NCBI GenBank assembly: GCA_028274465.1
Contig: CM051456.1
Span: forward strand, 127,426,880-127,490,879
Source: Plantago ovata
Taxonomy: Eukaryota > Streptophyta > Magnoliopsida > Lamiales > Plantaginaceae
Reading direction: 5' to 3'
Length of the DNA: 64,000 bases
In this document: piece after piece, positions 24,424-36,739 of the stretch
Numbering within the stretch: the stretch's first letter is position 1
Layout of the letters: every line of letters begins with the position of its first letter
The notes under the pieces: generated by a model
What the model was told of the DNA's origin: nothing
The model's database searches: none
What the model saw: only the letters and a program-made list of their open reading frames with translations
Made by a program: the position numbers and the translations under genes

Positions 24424-24780
24424 GGATGGATACCTGATTCTGATGGCTGGACCGGACGGTGATTTAGACTATATGTATCTATGTATAGAGTGTGGTGAAT
24501 TGGTGCTCCATGGTGAACGGAGACATCTCTGTCTCCACCGTTCGTTTCCATCCTTTCACCAATACTTGCAGAAGAACCCTAAAACCTGCTAAATTGGGGA
24601 TGAGTGAAGACGCTACGACCTTATGTTCAGAGAATGATAGATTGAATACGATAGTTCGCGACCTGGAGAAAGATCAGTTCAGTCCCAAGTTATTACAAGA
24701 CGGCCCCAAATCAAACCAGCCCTATTCTGAATCTGACCAAGTCCAATTAAAGACCCAAGGCCAGGACGACACCGTTTAGG
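24424..24780 (+). other. Array-unit boundary block with an 87-codon open frame
   Basis: On the plus strand an open frame from the ATG near 24513 reads MVNGDISVSTVRFHPFT, then MSEDATTLCSENDRLNTIV, and ends QGQDDTV. I do not recognise it. The middle could form a short helix. The equivalent block at 17880-18190 is broken by stops, so protein coding is doubtful. It may be leader or promoter sequence shared between RDM1 on the minus strand and whatever followed on the plus strand. Confidence 0.3.
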
Positions 24781-24799
24781 CTCTGCTTAGAACTGTGAG

Positions 24800-24950
24800 G
24801 TAGTTACTATATATCTGATTCGAATTTATTAGGCCTGTTTTATACAATTTGCTACTTTTATCCTACTGCAGTTACCCATTTGGACATGCTTCATGATTAT
24901 CAGAGTCCCATGGCCATGGAAGAAAGCTTTGTTTTCATATGTAAGAACAG
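24800..24950 (+). pseudogene. Xylosyltransferase intron/exon relic
   Basis: TTTATTAGGCCTGTTTT, a CTGCAGT(T)ACCCATTT stretch, ATCAGAGTCCCATGG, GGAAGAAA and CTTTGTTTTCA match intron 2 and the beginning of exon 3 of the GT61 copy (13090-13220). This is a further truncated unit at the right end of the array, next to the P450. Confidence 0.75.
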
Positions 24951-25069
24951 TAAGATCATAATTCATATGTTCTAATTTGAGATCCTTTCAGGAGATTATA
25001 AACACACTTTTATTATTGTTTTTCTGCAATGCATATATTACAGCAATAAACTACTATCAGTCTATCATA

Positions 25070-26655
25070 TCATATTTCGAAATGTTGCCTTTCAGTGGGA
25101 ACCAAATACAACGGATCTTCCTTCTTGAATATTAGTGTATCGTATTTGACCTTCGCACCAAGGTCACTGAGACAGACACCTTCTGGAGGACTCCAGTCGA
25201 AAAAGTACACCAATGACGCAACCATCACTTGGATGTTCTTCATGGCAACATTTAACCCCGGGCACATTCTTTGTCCTGAACTGAAGGGTAAGTACTCGAA
25301 CTGGGTGCCCCAAACATTAGCTTTTGTATTGACAAGAAACCTCTCGGGCCTGAATCTCGTGGGATCGTCCCAAGTATTCTGGTCGAAGTGGATAGCCCAA
25401 AAGTTCACAACCACGACACTGTTTTTCGGGATGGTGTAATTATCCAATTTACAAGTCTCAGTTGCTCGACGAGGTATTCCAAACGGACCTGGATTGTGAA
25501 TCCTTAGAGCTTCTTTTATGCAGGCGTTGAAGTATTGGCACTCGGATAAGCGAGACTCGTTCAGGGAATTTCCTTCAACTGCATGAGCTGCGATTTCTTC
25601 CCGAACTCGGTGTAACATTTCTTGATTCTTCACTAACTCTATGACTAACCATAGAGTCACTCCAGTTGTAGAATCAGTTGATGCAATCAGTAACTCCTGC
25701 ATTAATAAAAATCTTGGTAAGACAGAACCGCAGAGACTTGCAAGTACAGGAAAATGTTCGAAAAAGTTGCAGTAGACGTATTCAAATGCTACTTTCAAAA
25801 GCTCATATATACCGTAAGGAGAACACCAATCTGATCATCTGTGAATGTGTTTTCGAGTAGCAAAACATCCAAGAAATCTTGAGCTGATGAATTGGGAGTC
25901 TTCTGATTTTTTTTCTCCTTGATGATTTCTCCCCAAATGAGCTTTATATGATCGATAATAACCATGGCACGTTGTTTACTCCAAAAGTCTACATGCTTCA
26001 GAACAGGGTAGATATCTGATAAACCAATCCTGCTAACCTCATCACACACCTTGTCTATAAAACATAAAACTCTTCTATCAACTTTTCCCATCACATCAAA
26101 GCCGATCAAGTTTCTTGAAGCGAAAACATTGCTAACACTGTTAAGAAACGTCTGAAACACAACATCGTCAACATTCATGACTTGGCCTTGATTAGCCCGA
26201 AGATACTTCAGCATCTCCATTACTTTGGTGCTCCTTATGAAAACATTAGACTCAACCGCCCTTGGGGAAAGGACATGACTTTTCTCCATGCGACGTAGGA
26301 ATTTCCACACATGGTCACATTCTGGGGACAAGAGTATCGATGCATGGCTTGATCCGGGGATATTGTAAAATACTGTTGGAAAGAACCTTCCTGTAAATAA
26401 CTGGTTCTTCAAGATTTCCTTTGCAGTCGATGGTGATGATGCCACAACGACAACTTGTGTTCCAACCCGAAACGAGATCAGAGGGCCATAGATCTTAGCC
26501 AGTTTGGCCAAAGCAACATGTGGTTTGTTCACAAATGATGAGAGGTTTGCCAGAACTTGCCACGTGTAAGGTCCCGGCGGAAGCTGTGACACTCCGCGTA
26601 GGAAATGCCTTAACAGAAACAAGACAAGTAGGAATACCATCAACACGAACATCAT
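25070..26655 (-). CDS. Cytochrome P450 (CYP71 clan, CYP76/CYP80-like)
   Basis: Membrane-anchored haem monooxygenase of plant specialised metabolism, normally on the ER. Exons 26655-25813 and 25696-25070 give 1470 nt, 489 aa, the usual length. An N-terminal hydrophobic anchor (VLMVFLLVLFLLRHFL) is followed by the proline hinge LPPGPYTW. The I-helix reads LLIASTDSTTGVTLW, so the usual AGTD(T/S) is ASTDS. ExxR is KEALR, the PERF motif is RFRPERF, and the haem loop is PFSSGQRMCPG with the Cys ligand present. The single phase-0 intron before the I-helix is at the position typical of the clan. A TATA box near 27465-27473 and a splice pair at about 27350 (AG|GTATGTG) and 26676 (GTGCAG|ATC) suggest a 5' UTR intron. 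The exact subfamily and substrate cannot be told by eye. No lesions seen. Confidence 0.92.
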
Positions 26656-26675
26656 CGTGTTGCCTAGCTATGATC

Positions 26676-27473
26676 TGCACCACAGTAGAAGAAATTAAGG
26701 TCCAAAATAAATATTTAGCCTTAAATGAAAAAGTTGTTAAGCCTGCCTTAGGGACAGCTCATTCCAGAACTGCAAAGTGGACTTACAAGGCATACACATA
26801 CATAAACAAAAAATTATTCACATGCAAGAAACAAACAAGTAGAAGAGAAACAGACCAAGTATCAGTACTCTGCAGCAAAGGAAATGCCTTTGGCCACTAA
26901 ATTAAATTATCAAACGAAGAAGGGCATGTACGTAATGTTAAAAAAGACCATAGAACACTATTCTGCAGCATGTTAGATATATCTAGCCACAAGTCACCTC
27001 TACCATTCTCCAACAACCAGTATATGCAGTTTGGTAGTATTAACTATAAGTAGAAGTTTGTTTCTTGTATCAATCACACAAAAACAGACAGAGAAAGAAG
27101 AATAGACAAAAGAGTGACAGTGAGTTTATGGATAGAGTTTTTGTAATAGTTGAGCGTGAGAGTTTGCTCGTCCTATGGTAATTCCATTTCGGTTTATGAA
27201 TAGAGGAGTTTCCAAATTCCAATCCTAACACAGCAATTAATCTGGTGGTTTTGAAGTTCTTTGAATGTACTTTTACTAGTGAAGAGAAACAGAACAGATT
27301 GGCCGAGAAACAAAACGAGAAGTAATGATAATCTATCTGGTCACATACCTTTTGGTGAAGTAATATTATGAACACTTGAGATGAGGATATTACTTTCCAG
27401 AGCTGCACGCTGATGATAATTCGACTTTTTGGTGACTATTGAATGGATATGAGCTTAAGGAACGCATATATAG
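26676..27473 (-). promoter_or_regulatory. P450 promoter and probable 5' UTR intron
   Basis: On the minus strand a TATATATG box at 27465-27473 is followed by a short leader, a donor-like AG|GTATGTG near 27350 and an acceptor GTGCAG near 26676, about 20 bases upstream of the start codon. No protein-like exon is seen between them. This is inferred from splice consensus only. Confidence 0.45.
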
Positions 27474-27859
27474 AGCCTGCACCAGGTTCTTTGCCATGTG
27501 AGGATCTCAGATACTTCAAGTAAAAATTCCATTTGACTTTTGGTGGCCTATTTTATTACACCTAGAAAATCTAGTTAACTCTCAAACAAAGCCAACTTTC
27601 TATAAGATACAAACTTGTGACATAGAGGACTCAGAAATTTCAGATTCCAAATTTTAGATTAATAATTTAATATTACGTTTTCTCTACTGTGGACACCGTT
27701 TCATTACGAGCTAGTTGAGAGAAGTTGACTTAAGTAAGGAAGCTGTCCATGGAACTCAACTGATGGAGTTCAAAACTATTCTCTTAATTGGTTACTGCAG
27801 AATAGTTGTCTCTCTCATTACGTACACAAGAAACTAATTAATGCGCACAGTAATAGTTT

Positions 27860-28062
27860 TGTTGAATTGATACAGACATGCCGCTCATCAACAGTACAAA
27901 GATACTCCTGAATTGACACAGACATCTTAGCTGCATGTTCTGCGTACTAATTCTTATCAACAGTAAAAGATACTTCTTAATCAACACAGACATCTTAGCT
28001 GCATATTCCGTGTACTAATCTTATCGACAGTACAAAGTACTTCTGAACTGGTGCAGGCCATG
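27860..28062. repeat. Degenerate tandem repeat, about 70-77 bp unit, 2.5 copies
   Basis: The words ATCAACAGTA, AAGATACT, ACACAGACATCTTAGCTGC and GTACTAAT recur in order around 27885-27950, 27955-28020 and (partially) 28022-28060. It is non-coding, between the P450 promoter and the lipid transfer protein gene. Confidence 0.7.
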
Positions 28063-28338
28063 GTTTACAAGATGATAACTGATGAGAGGAAAGGACAAAA
28101 ATCATATGATTGGGAATCAATCTGCCAGAAGCAGTAGACTCATTCAACAACGCGAACCAAGCCAATCGTTTGTTAGCGAATAGAATAAAGAAAGAATCGC
28201 TCAACTCATCAAATGCGGCTCATAAACAGATCCAAGTTTTCATGCCTTTACATAAAAATTCTGAAAGTAAATATACAAAAGAATCTATCTTTTTGTCCAA
28301 TACAGATCAATCAATCAAATAACTTGTTATTTCGATAA

Positions 28339-29304
28339 CTAGCTGTTCAAGAAAATGGTTCCAAAGAGAGCTAGTAAAAGAGAAGGCAAGTAAGTAACGT
28401 GGCATGGGTGCGTAGCTGTTGATAGAGTCAGAGTTGGCCGCATTCCTGGTGGTGTCAGAGTTGGTATTAGATCATCTGGTGCTGGAGGGGTATTTATGTT
28501 CGTTTCTGGAGGCGACTCTGGCATAAATGGAGCTGCAAAATCATACAACATTCGTCAGGATCCCGTTTTGTGTTGATTTGTACTAGTAGAGTTATTGACA
28601 AGCAAATTCTTTCAGATTGCCAAAATTTCTATCAGATGAGAACCATTTGTACCTGAAGGACTTGGAGGAGATAATCTAGGTGGTGAATTTAAATTCGATC
28701 CGCCCTGTCCTGGATTCTGTGCAACTGGCAACTCAAAACACCATGAGCAATCAGTTTCTTAAATATTATTGTTGACTTTAAAACAGCGTAATAACATTTT
28801 GAGCATTCGGGGCCTGTTATAAGTTAAAAGATGTACCTGGAGATGGAACGGGGCTAGCAGCAGCTGTGTTCATGAACAAAAAAGTTCGTATCAGCAGAAG
28901 CGAAAATGAGTAGTAATTTAAAGGCTCTGTAGCAAACAGACACTTAATACAGTACAGATGATACATGTACCTTTGCACTCGATGGGTACACCGGACATCT
29001 TACACGCACGTGGAAGAGACATAGCAATATTATTGTTTACAGGAACTTGAAAGGGCGTGCCACCAGTCACGAAAAGGCACAAGCAATCTTGTCCAGTGCT
29101 CATCAGGCTTCTGAGCGCCCCACAGCAGTCTGAAGTAGGTGAAGATCCATCAGAGCCACCATAGAGAAAGCCTACACATGGACTCAAGCTACGCATCATC
29201 GCTCCCGTGCAGCTCGTAGTTGATTGAGCATTAATCGGAGAAAGTATAGTTATCGATACAGCGAATACTACCCATACACTAAGGAAGTTTCTGTGTTGTT
29301 CCAT
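28339..29304 (-). CDS. Non-specific lipid transfer protein-like, GPI-anchored type (LTPG)
   Basis: Secreted cuticle/cell-wall lipid transfer family. Four exons (29304-28971, 28863-28837, 28724-28653, 28532-28339) sum to 627 nt, 208 aa, with consistent phases. A signal peptide (VWVVFAVSITILSPINAQ) is followed by the eight-cysteine fold: C in TSCTGAM, C in LSPCVGF, the CC pair in SDCCGAL, the CLC motif in DCLCLF, then C in PRACKMS and C in PIECK. A Pro/Ser-rich linker (PGQGGSNLNSPPRLSPPSP) comes next, and then a hydrophobic C-terminus (YLPSLLLALFGTIFLNS) as expected for a GPI-attachment signal. Exon 2 is only 27 nt. The stop is at 28339. A TATAAG box lies near 29386. Confidence 0.9.
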
Positions 29305-29940
29305 GTATGAACAATCCTGTTAATTATGAGCTGTGGTTGTAAAGTAGAATATTTTACACTTACTGATTGGTTGTGAAGAGTACTTATAGAAGATGTAATT
29401 TACCTGGATTTAGAAAGTAAATAGTCAAGGAGTTGACATGTGGGATTGAATTACATTTGAAGTTTAACTACCTTAACTAACACTGGAGGATTTAGGTGAC
29501 CACCAAATTGAATTTTCTTCATTAATACACCTATGTTGTTACCATTTTTCTCCACTAAATAAACAAACAAACTAGTGCAAGATGATCTAATTCTCATATC
29601 CTTGTTGTCGTGGACGACTACTCGTATGATATTATCCAAAATCACTTAATTTTAGTTCAGTTTAAATCAATTCAGTTCTATTCATACGAAGATAGTAAAA
29701 CCTAATACAAGATTTTCTAGAGTTCAACTCAAAAAAAACATTCACAATCACAACAAACATTTTGCTCATTAAATTTTATATAAGTAAATTAAACCACAAT
29801 AAATTTGTTACCCCAATATTCTATACATGTTGCGTTCATGTACGATACCAAAAACTCCGATTAACATACATTTAGATTGACATATTATTCTAGTCCGCTT
29901 ATAAAGCAGGACAAAGTTCGGGTACACGTACAAAATGATT
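29305..29940. other. Intergenic, no gene recognised
   Basis: Promoter region of the lipid transfer gene and 3' flank of the acetyltransferase gene. AT-rich; open frames are short and unsupported. Confidence 0.6.
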
Positions 29941-29944
29941 TTCC

Positions 29945-30582
29945 TCAACCGAGACGCTTTTCTTTGGACAAGAGGCTATACATAAAAGCATCTCTCGGTC
30001 CACCCCTCTTCAAAAGATAATACCTCCTCAAAAGCCCTTCCTTCTCGAATCCGGCCTTCTCCAACACCCTCTGAGATCCTACATTTTCAACGTCCACAAT
30101 CGCCTGCAGCCGTTCCAGGTGCTCCCACTCTGCGAATATGGCCTCTGCCGCCATCATCACAGCCCGCGTGGCGACCCCTTTCCCCCAATAAGGAGATGCC
30201 ACCACGTACCCAATCTCAGCACGACACCTGTCGTTTCCATGAGACGGGGTAACGGATACGGATCCCACGGGGCGGCCTGACAGGCAGATGGCCTTGTGCC
30301 AGGGGTGGTTCATGACTCTTTCGGCCATGAAATCGACCACGGCTTCCCTGGAGGGGAAATGATCCCAGGAACAGTACTTGCTGACCTTTTCATCGTTGTA
30401 CCTGTTGATTGATCACTTCACAAATTATATAGTAGTAAAATTTAAGTTTGAAAATAATACGGGCGGAACCGAAAGATAGATAAAAACATCGAATTTTAAA
30501 CGTACCATTTCATAAAATCGCCAGCGTCGGATAAATCGACCGGCCGGAGTGATATCTCGGTAGTACTGTGATTGGATTCCAT
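29945..30582 (-). CDS. GNAT-family N-acetyltransferase (RimJ/RimL-like)
   Basis: Small acetyl-CoA-dependent acetyltransferase. Exons 30582-30506 and 30401-29945 give 534 nt, 177 aa. The start encodes MESNHSTTEISLRPVDLSDA, typical of the family beta-1 strand. Motif A for acetyl-CoA is EIGYVVASPYWGKGVATRAV (the Q/RxxGxG/A loop reads WGKGVA). Then comes RLQAIVDVENVGSQRVLEKA, containing the N-x-x-S-x-x-V-L-E-K-x-G-F signature, and EGLLRRYYLLKRG. The intron splits a Trp codon (TG|G). Plant relatives are annotated as stress-related or uncharacterised N-acetyltransferases; the substrate cannot be told from sequence. No lesions. Confidence 0.93.
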
Positions 30583-30589
30583 CTAAGTA

Positions 30590-32020
30590 ATTGAGCTCTA
30601 GTATTTGTTATATGGTTAATAATAAATTGATTTTGATACTATCATCAGTTTTATAAGAGGATTTTTTTGGGTGGAATTTATGAGTATGTTTCCACTTGAG
30701 TTCTTGGTCATGACTAGTGGAAAGTGACATAAAATGGGTCAAAATACTTTCAATTCCCATTGTGGTGTACTGGATTGAAAGCTGGTCCAATTTTTGGTTT
30801 TGTAAACAGTTGATAAGAGGTTGCTTGGACCAGTCAACACAAGCTGGCTGCATACATTCTGGTAAACCATACAGCTCGAAAACTGGGGAAATTCGATGTT
30901 AGAGGTAACTGCAGCCGTGCACCAACTAGTGACGGACGAAGATCGTATGCTCTTACCCTTCACAGTTCATGATGGGTCCCCGGTAGGGCCATGAGATGGA
31001 AGAACACCTACACAGTGTTTCGATCTCATTTACATACCTCTCAGTCCGTCTCTAAATTAGATGTTACATTAGGTACTAATTAATTTAGTAAGCCTTTTTC
31101 ATCTTACTCACTATTTCATCTCCTAATTTTAATTATCTATCTTTCCACTTTAACCATTCATCCTCCTCCCTCTAAATTAATCACTATTCACATCTCACTT
31201 TCCTCCCTAAATTAACCCTCTCAAATTAGTTCCAAACAGTTTTGCTCACATGGAGGGAACTCATGACTAACAATTAACTCAATCTATCTCGGCATCCTTT
31301 TCTTTTGTAATGAATCGACCCATCCCATTTTTAAACATACACAATCGCATTTTCTCCCCAAATTGTCAGTCTAGGTTTGAATTAGGATTGAATATGAATA
31401 TGATTGTGGTCAACACATAACAACTTGGCGGGCGACTCGATCCACAGTGGATCAAACCAAATTATCCATTTACATGCCTAATAGTAGTATATCCTAAAGA
31501 TCCGTATTTTGTACGAATAACTCAAGTGCTCAACATCCCAACATTTTCATGTATAGAAGATGTATAGAGTGATATAAACTCTTAATACAATGTAATTGTA
31601 AATAAATAATGCTGGAAGAAGTGAAACCGTTCTTTTTAAAAGGGCTCGACAGTGCTTACTTGATTATTTGAGTGGTTCCTTTAAATATATTAAAATACAA
31701 ACAAATAAAAACTTATAAAGCTATAAAGTTGAAGTCAGCTAGGTAGTTGCCAAGTAATTGGCTGTCAAGTAGCATTTGCAGTTAATCACAAATTTGCATT
31801 TTGTATGGCCAAAAATTAACCTTTAAAACGAAAAAAACAAAAAAACAAAAAAAGAGCAAAATGAATGGCTTGTAAAATGAGTAATTACATTTTTTCTTCC
31901 TCAACTACTCCCCAAAGTGGCTACACTGGCTCTGGTACTCCGCAAACACCAGAAAGGGTAGTTTCGCCATTTGGGTTACCTAATAACCACTTCCTAGTTT
32001 TAGATCCAAAACAAAAATAA
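30590..32020. other. Intergenic, no gene recognised
   Basis: Separates the divergent acetyltransferase (-) and folate transporter (+) genes and should hold both promoters. A T/C-rich stretch lies at about 31100-31230. No exon-like frame, RNA gene or long repeat was seen. Confidence 0.6.
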
Positions 32021-32024
32021 AATA

Positions 32025-35000
32025 ATGAAAGCATCTTATCCAATGACAACGACATTAACGCCAAGGCCATTCCCAATCTTACCCTCCAATTTCCCATTTC
32101 TCTCCTACTCCACTACTTATCTCCCTCACCTCCGCCGGAAAATCCCTTCCACCGCCGCTCGCCGTACATCGAGACGAGTATCTCCTCGGCGCTCCGGCAT
32201 GTCTAATTCATCTCTCGAATCCCGACGAGATCCCGAGTCGGATCCGTTTCTGGATTCCAGATATAGTAAGTAGCTAGCTCTGTTGCCTAATTTTGATTCC
32301 ATTCAAGTTATTACAGCTTAAATTCTCTATGATTTGTTGTATTTAATAAGTGTTCTGTATGAAGATTAATGGTGATGAATTGATGATCATTTTATCTTAT
32401 CTCCTTAAGTAATTGTGGTGGTGTTAGCTATTTACAGAAACTAATTCTTAAGTAGTTAGCTAATGGCGATGCATTTGGAGTATAATTATGTTTTGTAAAT
32501 TGAGATGGTTTGAGGTAATGAGGTATCCTAAGAAGCAATTGGATGAGCATTTACTGAGATGTACTTGTAGTCTCCTTCCAATCTAGAAGCTGTTGGAAAT
32601 TGTGTTGGAATTGAGTTGAGAGAATGTATTTTTGGCGAAACTTTGGGCCATTATAGCTTGATAATCTGTAACTGTTATTATGTGTTTTTTTAGAACCCCA
32701 CGTAGCTTGTGACACGAGTTTCTTATCAATACTGTATTATACTTTCCAAAATTAAACCTGGATGCTAAGTATAATTGACTCGATAGTAGTAGGTTGGAGC
32801 GTGTCAACCATATCACAAAAATGTGTCTTTTTTGGAAGATTTCATGTCATGTGTAGGCTCAATTGTTTCTGAAAACTATTTATCATTTCCATTCAATGTT
32901 TCTTGTCCTGGTTTACAAACATCCAAGAACACATATAAAATCTAATTAGGCCATTTCAATGATGAAAGATAAATGTAATGGCCTTTCTGTCTGATGCTAG
33001 TAGTATAAGTACAGGCATTTAACTCATGTTACTGGAATATCATCTGAATACATGTGTCTCAGTTGATTGTGGATTGAAACCTTAGGATGCATCATGTACC
33101 TCTGTGGTATAACTTTTGTCATCCCTCTCTGTCTTACTTTTTCTTTTTTCTTTTCCTGTCCTTTTGTGATTTTTACGTTCCATCATGCTTCAGGTAAAGG
33201 GGACGTGTCAACAACCAGCGTAGATCGAGATACTATCTCAACCAATAAAACTTCATTGCGCAAGAAAAGATACTCTATGGACTCCATCACATGTTTTGGA
33301 GTGGATTTAACTCCAGATAACATTGCAGTTGCTATGGTATATTTTGTGCAAGGTGTTTTGGCCCTTTCCAGGCTTGCAGTCAGTTTCTACATGAAAGATG
33401 ATCTGCATCTAGACCCAGCGGAGGTAATAAAGTATATGAATTGGTTAAAGATGAACAGAGAGACTATATCAGTGTTTTGTCCAAACTATTGTTTACTAGG
33501 CTGGTCAAAATAATCATGAGTTTCTAGGTTGAATATATCTTATGAATTTTATCATATTGTTCTGTTGCCCCTGATATGAACAAATATATATGAATTGGTT
33601 AAATTTGAACGGAGAGACTATTTCAGTATTTTGTCTGAACTCCGAACTATTGTATACTAGACTGGTCAAAACAATCATGAATTTCTAGGTTGGATGTATT
33701 CTATGAATTTCATTATATTGTTCTGGTGCCCCTGATATGATCATGTATACATCATATGTGCTCATATCAGGGCACAAGATCAATTTAATGAAATTAGTAC
33801 ACTGCACTTAGTTGGGGGTTAAGGAGACAACCTGATAGTTCATTATTTTTGTTTCAAATGTTGTATGCACTAGTTTTACTATTGGAATTGAATTTCATGA
33901 CATGGAATAAAATAAATTAAGTACTAACATTTCTTTCTTGTTGACTAGACAGCTGTCATATCTGGTATGTCAGCATTGCCTTGGCTTGTTAAGCCCCTCT
34001 ATGGGTTCATCAGGTGCAAACTATAGTAATGATATATTATTTCATTTTTGCTTCCTAATTTTTGCACTGCCACTATAACCTTAACTTAATTTTGCAGTGA
34101 TTCATTTCCTCTCTTTGGCTATCGAAGAAGGTCATACTTGGTTTTGTCAGGACTTCTTGGAGCTTTTTCGTGGAGTTTGATGGCTACCATTGTTGAGAGT
34201 AAATACGGAGTGGCCTTCTGCATATTTCTTGGATCTCTTTCAGTAGCATTTTCAGATGTAGTAAGTACTTGGTTTTTTGGTTCCTGAATTTTTTTGTAAC
34301 AATTTTTCTTTCAGATTTCTAAGTAACTCAGCACTTCAATTGTTGTGCACCTCTACCCCAAAAGAAAAGAATTATCCAGTTCATGAGCAGAGTGCATCTT
34401 GAGTCTAGTTATGTGGATAGTTCAAACTTAGAATAAGTCAATAGTGGAATCCACCACATCTATACTTTTCTTAGTAGAACGAAATATATTCTTTGGTCTA
34501 TTAATGTCTGCATATGAAACATAATGTATCTCACGGCCTACTCTATTGTGGGCTTTGCCAAATTCACTTATGAGCTTTAGTGTGCTATCAAAGTAAAAAT
34601 CAAACATTTAGATCACTACCTACTCTATTAATTATTTTTCTTGCTAAATATTGGTCTTTTGATGTGGTGCCGGCTATAAGATGGTCAGTTCATGTGTTTA
34701 GCTTGATGAAACAATTGCTTGAGTACTTGTTTTCCTTCTGCTCTTGCTCATCTTATATCATCAAATGTCCTACACTGCAGCCTTCATTAGATTCGGACCG
34801 GACCAATTTGGCTACACGATCTTATTTTTAACGCTCATCTGTTATTTCTGTACTGGCTAGTTTGTAAGATCACACATCCGCAGGTTGTAGACTCTATGGT
34901 TGTGGAGAGGGCTCGTGGCGAATCTCAAAGCATGTCAGGATCTCTTCAGTCTTTATGTTGGGGTTCATCAGCTTTTGGAGGCATCGTAAGCTCATACTTC

Positions 35001-36294
35001 AGCGGGTCACTGGTTGGTACTTATGGCGTGAGGTATGCTTACTTATTATCATTAATATTTATACTATTTGACATGCTCATGAAGTTCCAAATACTTGCAG
35101 GTTTGTATTTGGATTAACAGCGCTGCTTCCATTAATAACATCTGCAGTTGCTGTCCTTGTAAAAGAACAGCCAGTGCGTGGCCTACCAAGAGTACAGAAT
35201 AGTCAACTCACCGGTCCTGGATTTCTAGAAAGTTCCAAGTACAGCATATCACAGTTGTGGGGTGCTGTAAAGCAACGCAATGTATTGCTCCCCACATTAT
35301 TCATTTTCCTATGGCAGGCAACACCACAGTCTGATTCCGCCATGTTTTATTTCACGTATGTCAATTCTAATGTTTCAGAACAGATTACAGAATATAGTTT
35401 ATTTCCTCGTGCTTTCTCCTTGTTCAAGACTAAATTCATCAATTTTCTGTTTTCAGTACGAATAAACTTGGTTTTACTCCAGAATTTCTTGGCCGTGTGA
35501 AACTTGTGACTTCAGTTGCATCCCTACTTGGAGTTGGAATTTACAATGGTTTCTTGAAAAAGGTCCCTCTGCGGAAAATATTCTTGGCGACTACTATTTT
35601 TGGTTCTGCTCTTGGAATGACTCAAGTATGAATCAAGTGATCTTTTCGTTTCATCATTTGTCTCTCTCTTTCCCTAACATGTCTTATATAATGTAATATC
35701 CACACAACCTTCTAGGTTTTGCTTGTTTCTGGATTGAATCGGCAGCTTGGGATAAGTGACGAGTGGTTTGCTATTGGTGACTCGTTGATCATAACAGTTC
35801 TTGGACAGGTATTCCTCATTTACCTTCCCTGCAGGCACTTTTTTTTTTTTGGTGGACGGTTGGGGGTGGCGGCGGTGTTGAATAAAATATAAATAGAATG
35901 CGAATATGATGTACACTAATTGCCTGAATATCTACGAATTATTTAGCCATTCTGTGTTTTCTTATTGTCAGTTTAATACTGTGTTCCCCTGCAGGCCTCA
36001 TTCATGCCGGTTCTCGTATTGGCTGCAAAAATATGCCCAGAAGGGATGGAAGCAACCCTATTTGCAACCCTAATGTCCATATCAAATGGTGGGAGTGTAC
36101 TTGGAGGCTTAATAGGAGCGGGACTAACTCAGCTCTTTGGTGTCACAAGAGATAAGTTTGATAATTTGGCGATTCTGATAATACTTTGCAATCTCAGTTC
36201 ATTATTACCTTTGCCGCTTCTTGGTCTCCTTCCACAAGATACTGCTACCATTGATTCTAAAGAGAGTGATGACATAGAAATGAAATCCAACTGA
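32025..36294 (+). CDS. Folate-biopterin transporter, plastid type (FBT/BT1 family)
   Basis: Multi-pass envelope carrier of the FBT branch of the major facilitator superfamily. Nine exons (32025-32265, 33194-33423, 33949-34013, 34098-34260, 34884-35032, 35101-35355, 35457-35625, 35716-35808, 35995-36294) sum to 1665 nt, 554 aa, with frame kept at each junction. The N-terminus is rich in Ser/Thr/Arg without acidic residues ([20 protein letters not shown]), like a chloroplast transit peptide. Family segments are [100 protein letters not shown] and [19 protein letters not shown]. The PLYGF and VVDSMV regions are typical signatures. The tail is acidic ([11 protein letters not shown]). A second Met at codon 7 could also start translation. 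Intron 2 contains a tandem duplication. Confidence 0.94.
33432..33743. repeat. Tandem duplication in intron 2 of the folate transporter
   Basis: Two copies of a segment with a period of about 154 bp, sharing TATATGAATTGGTTAAA, GGTCAAAA(T/C)AATCATGA and GCCCCTGATATGA. The copies differ at about one position in ten. Intronic, with no effect on the reading frame. Confidence 0.85.
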
Positions 36295-36739
36295 ATGTTT
36301 GATCATCGCCATACACATTTTGATAACTTGGTGAGCATTTAGGAATAATAGCTGATGAGTATAGTTGTAAATGTTGTAGATTTAGATTATTTAGGTTTGC
36401 TTAAACAGTCGAGAAGAGCATTAGTTAAACTACTAGATGCTGTTCATTTCACTTTTGAACTTGTAATGAGGCTTGACTGAGATCTGGGCTAGCAGTCGAA
36501 GTTTTGATAGTCGGAGCTGCCTAGAAGTGTGTTTATCAGTCCCTTGCAGGGTTGGAGATTTTAAGCAAGAGTCTCAACTTTGATCAGTTTATAACACACT
36601 GAATGATGTAATGATACATATAACCAATGCTTCTCCATTGTAAGCTGTAATTCATGGAGGATGCTCTTATACAATCAAGTACAAGTGAACTAAATTTATT
36701 GAATGAAGCTATGGATAGAGCAGTTTAGCTTCGACATCC

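Noticed and set aside
26520-26900. Plus-strand open frame antisense to the P450 start
   Set aside because: It overlaps the membrane-anchor exon in the opposite direction and shows no domain.
34580-34831. Open frame inside intron 4 of the folate transporter
   Set aside because: Lies between well-supported exons and shows no protein features.
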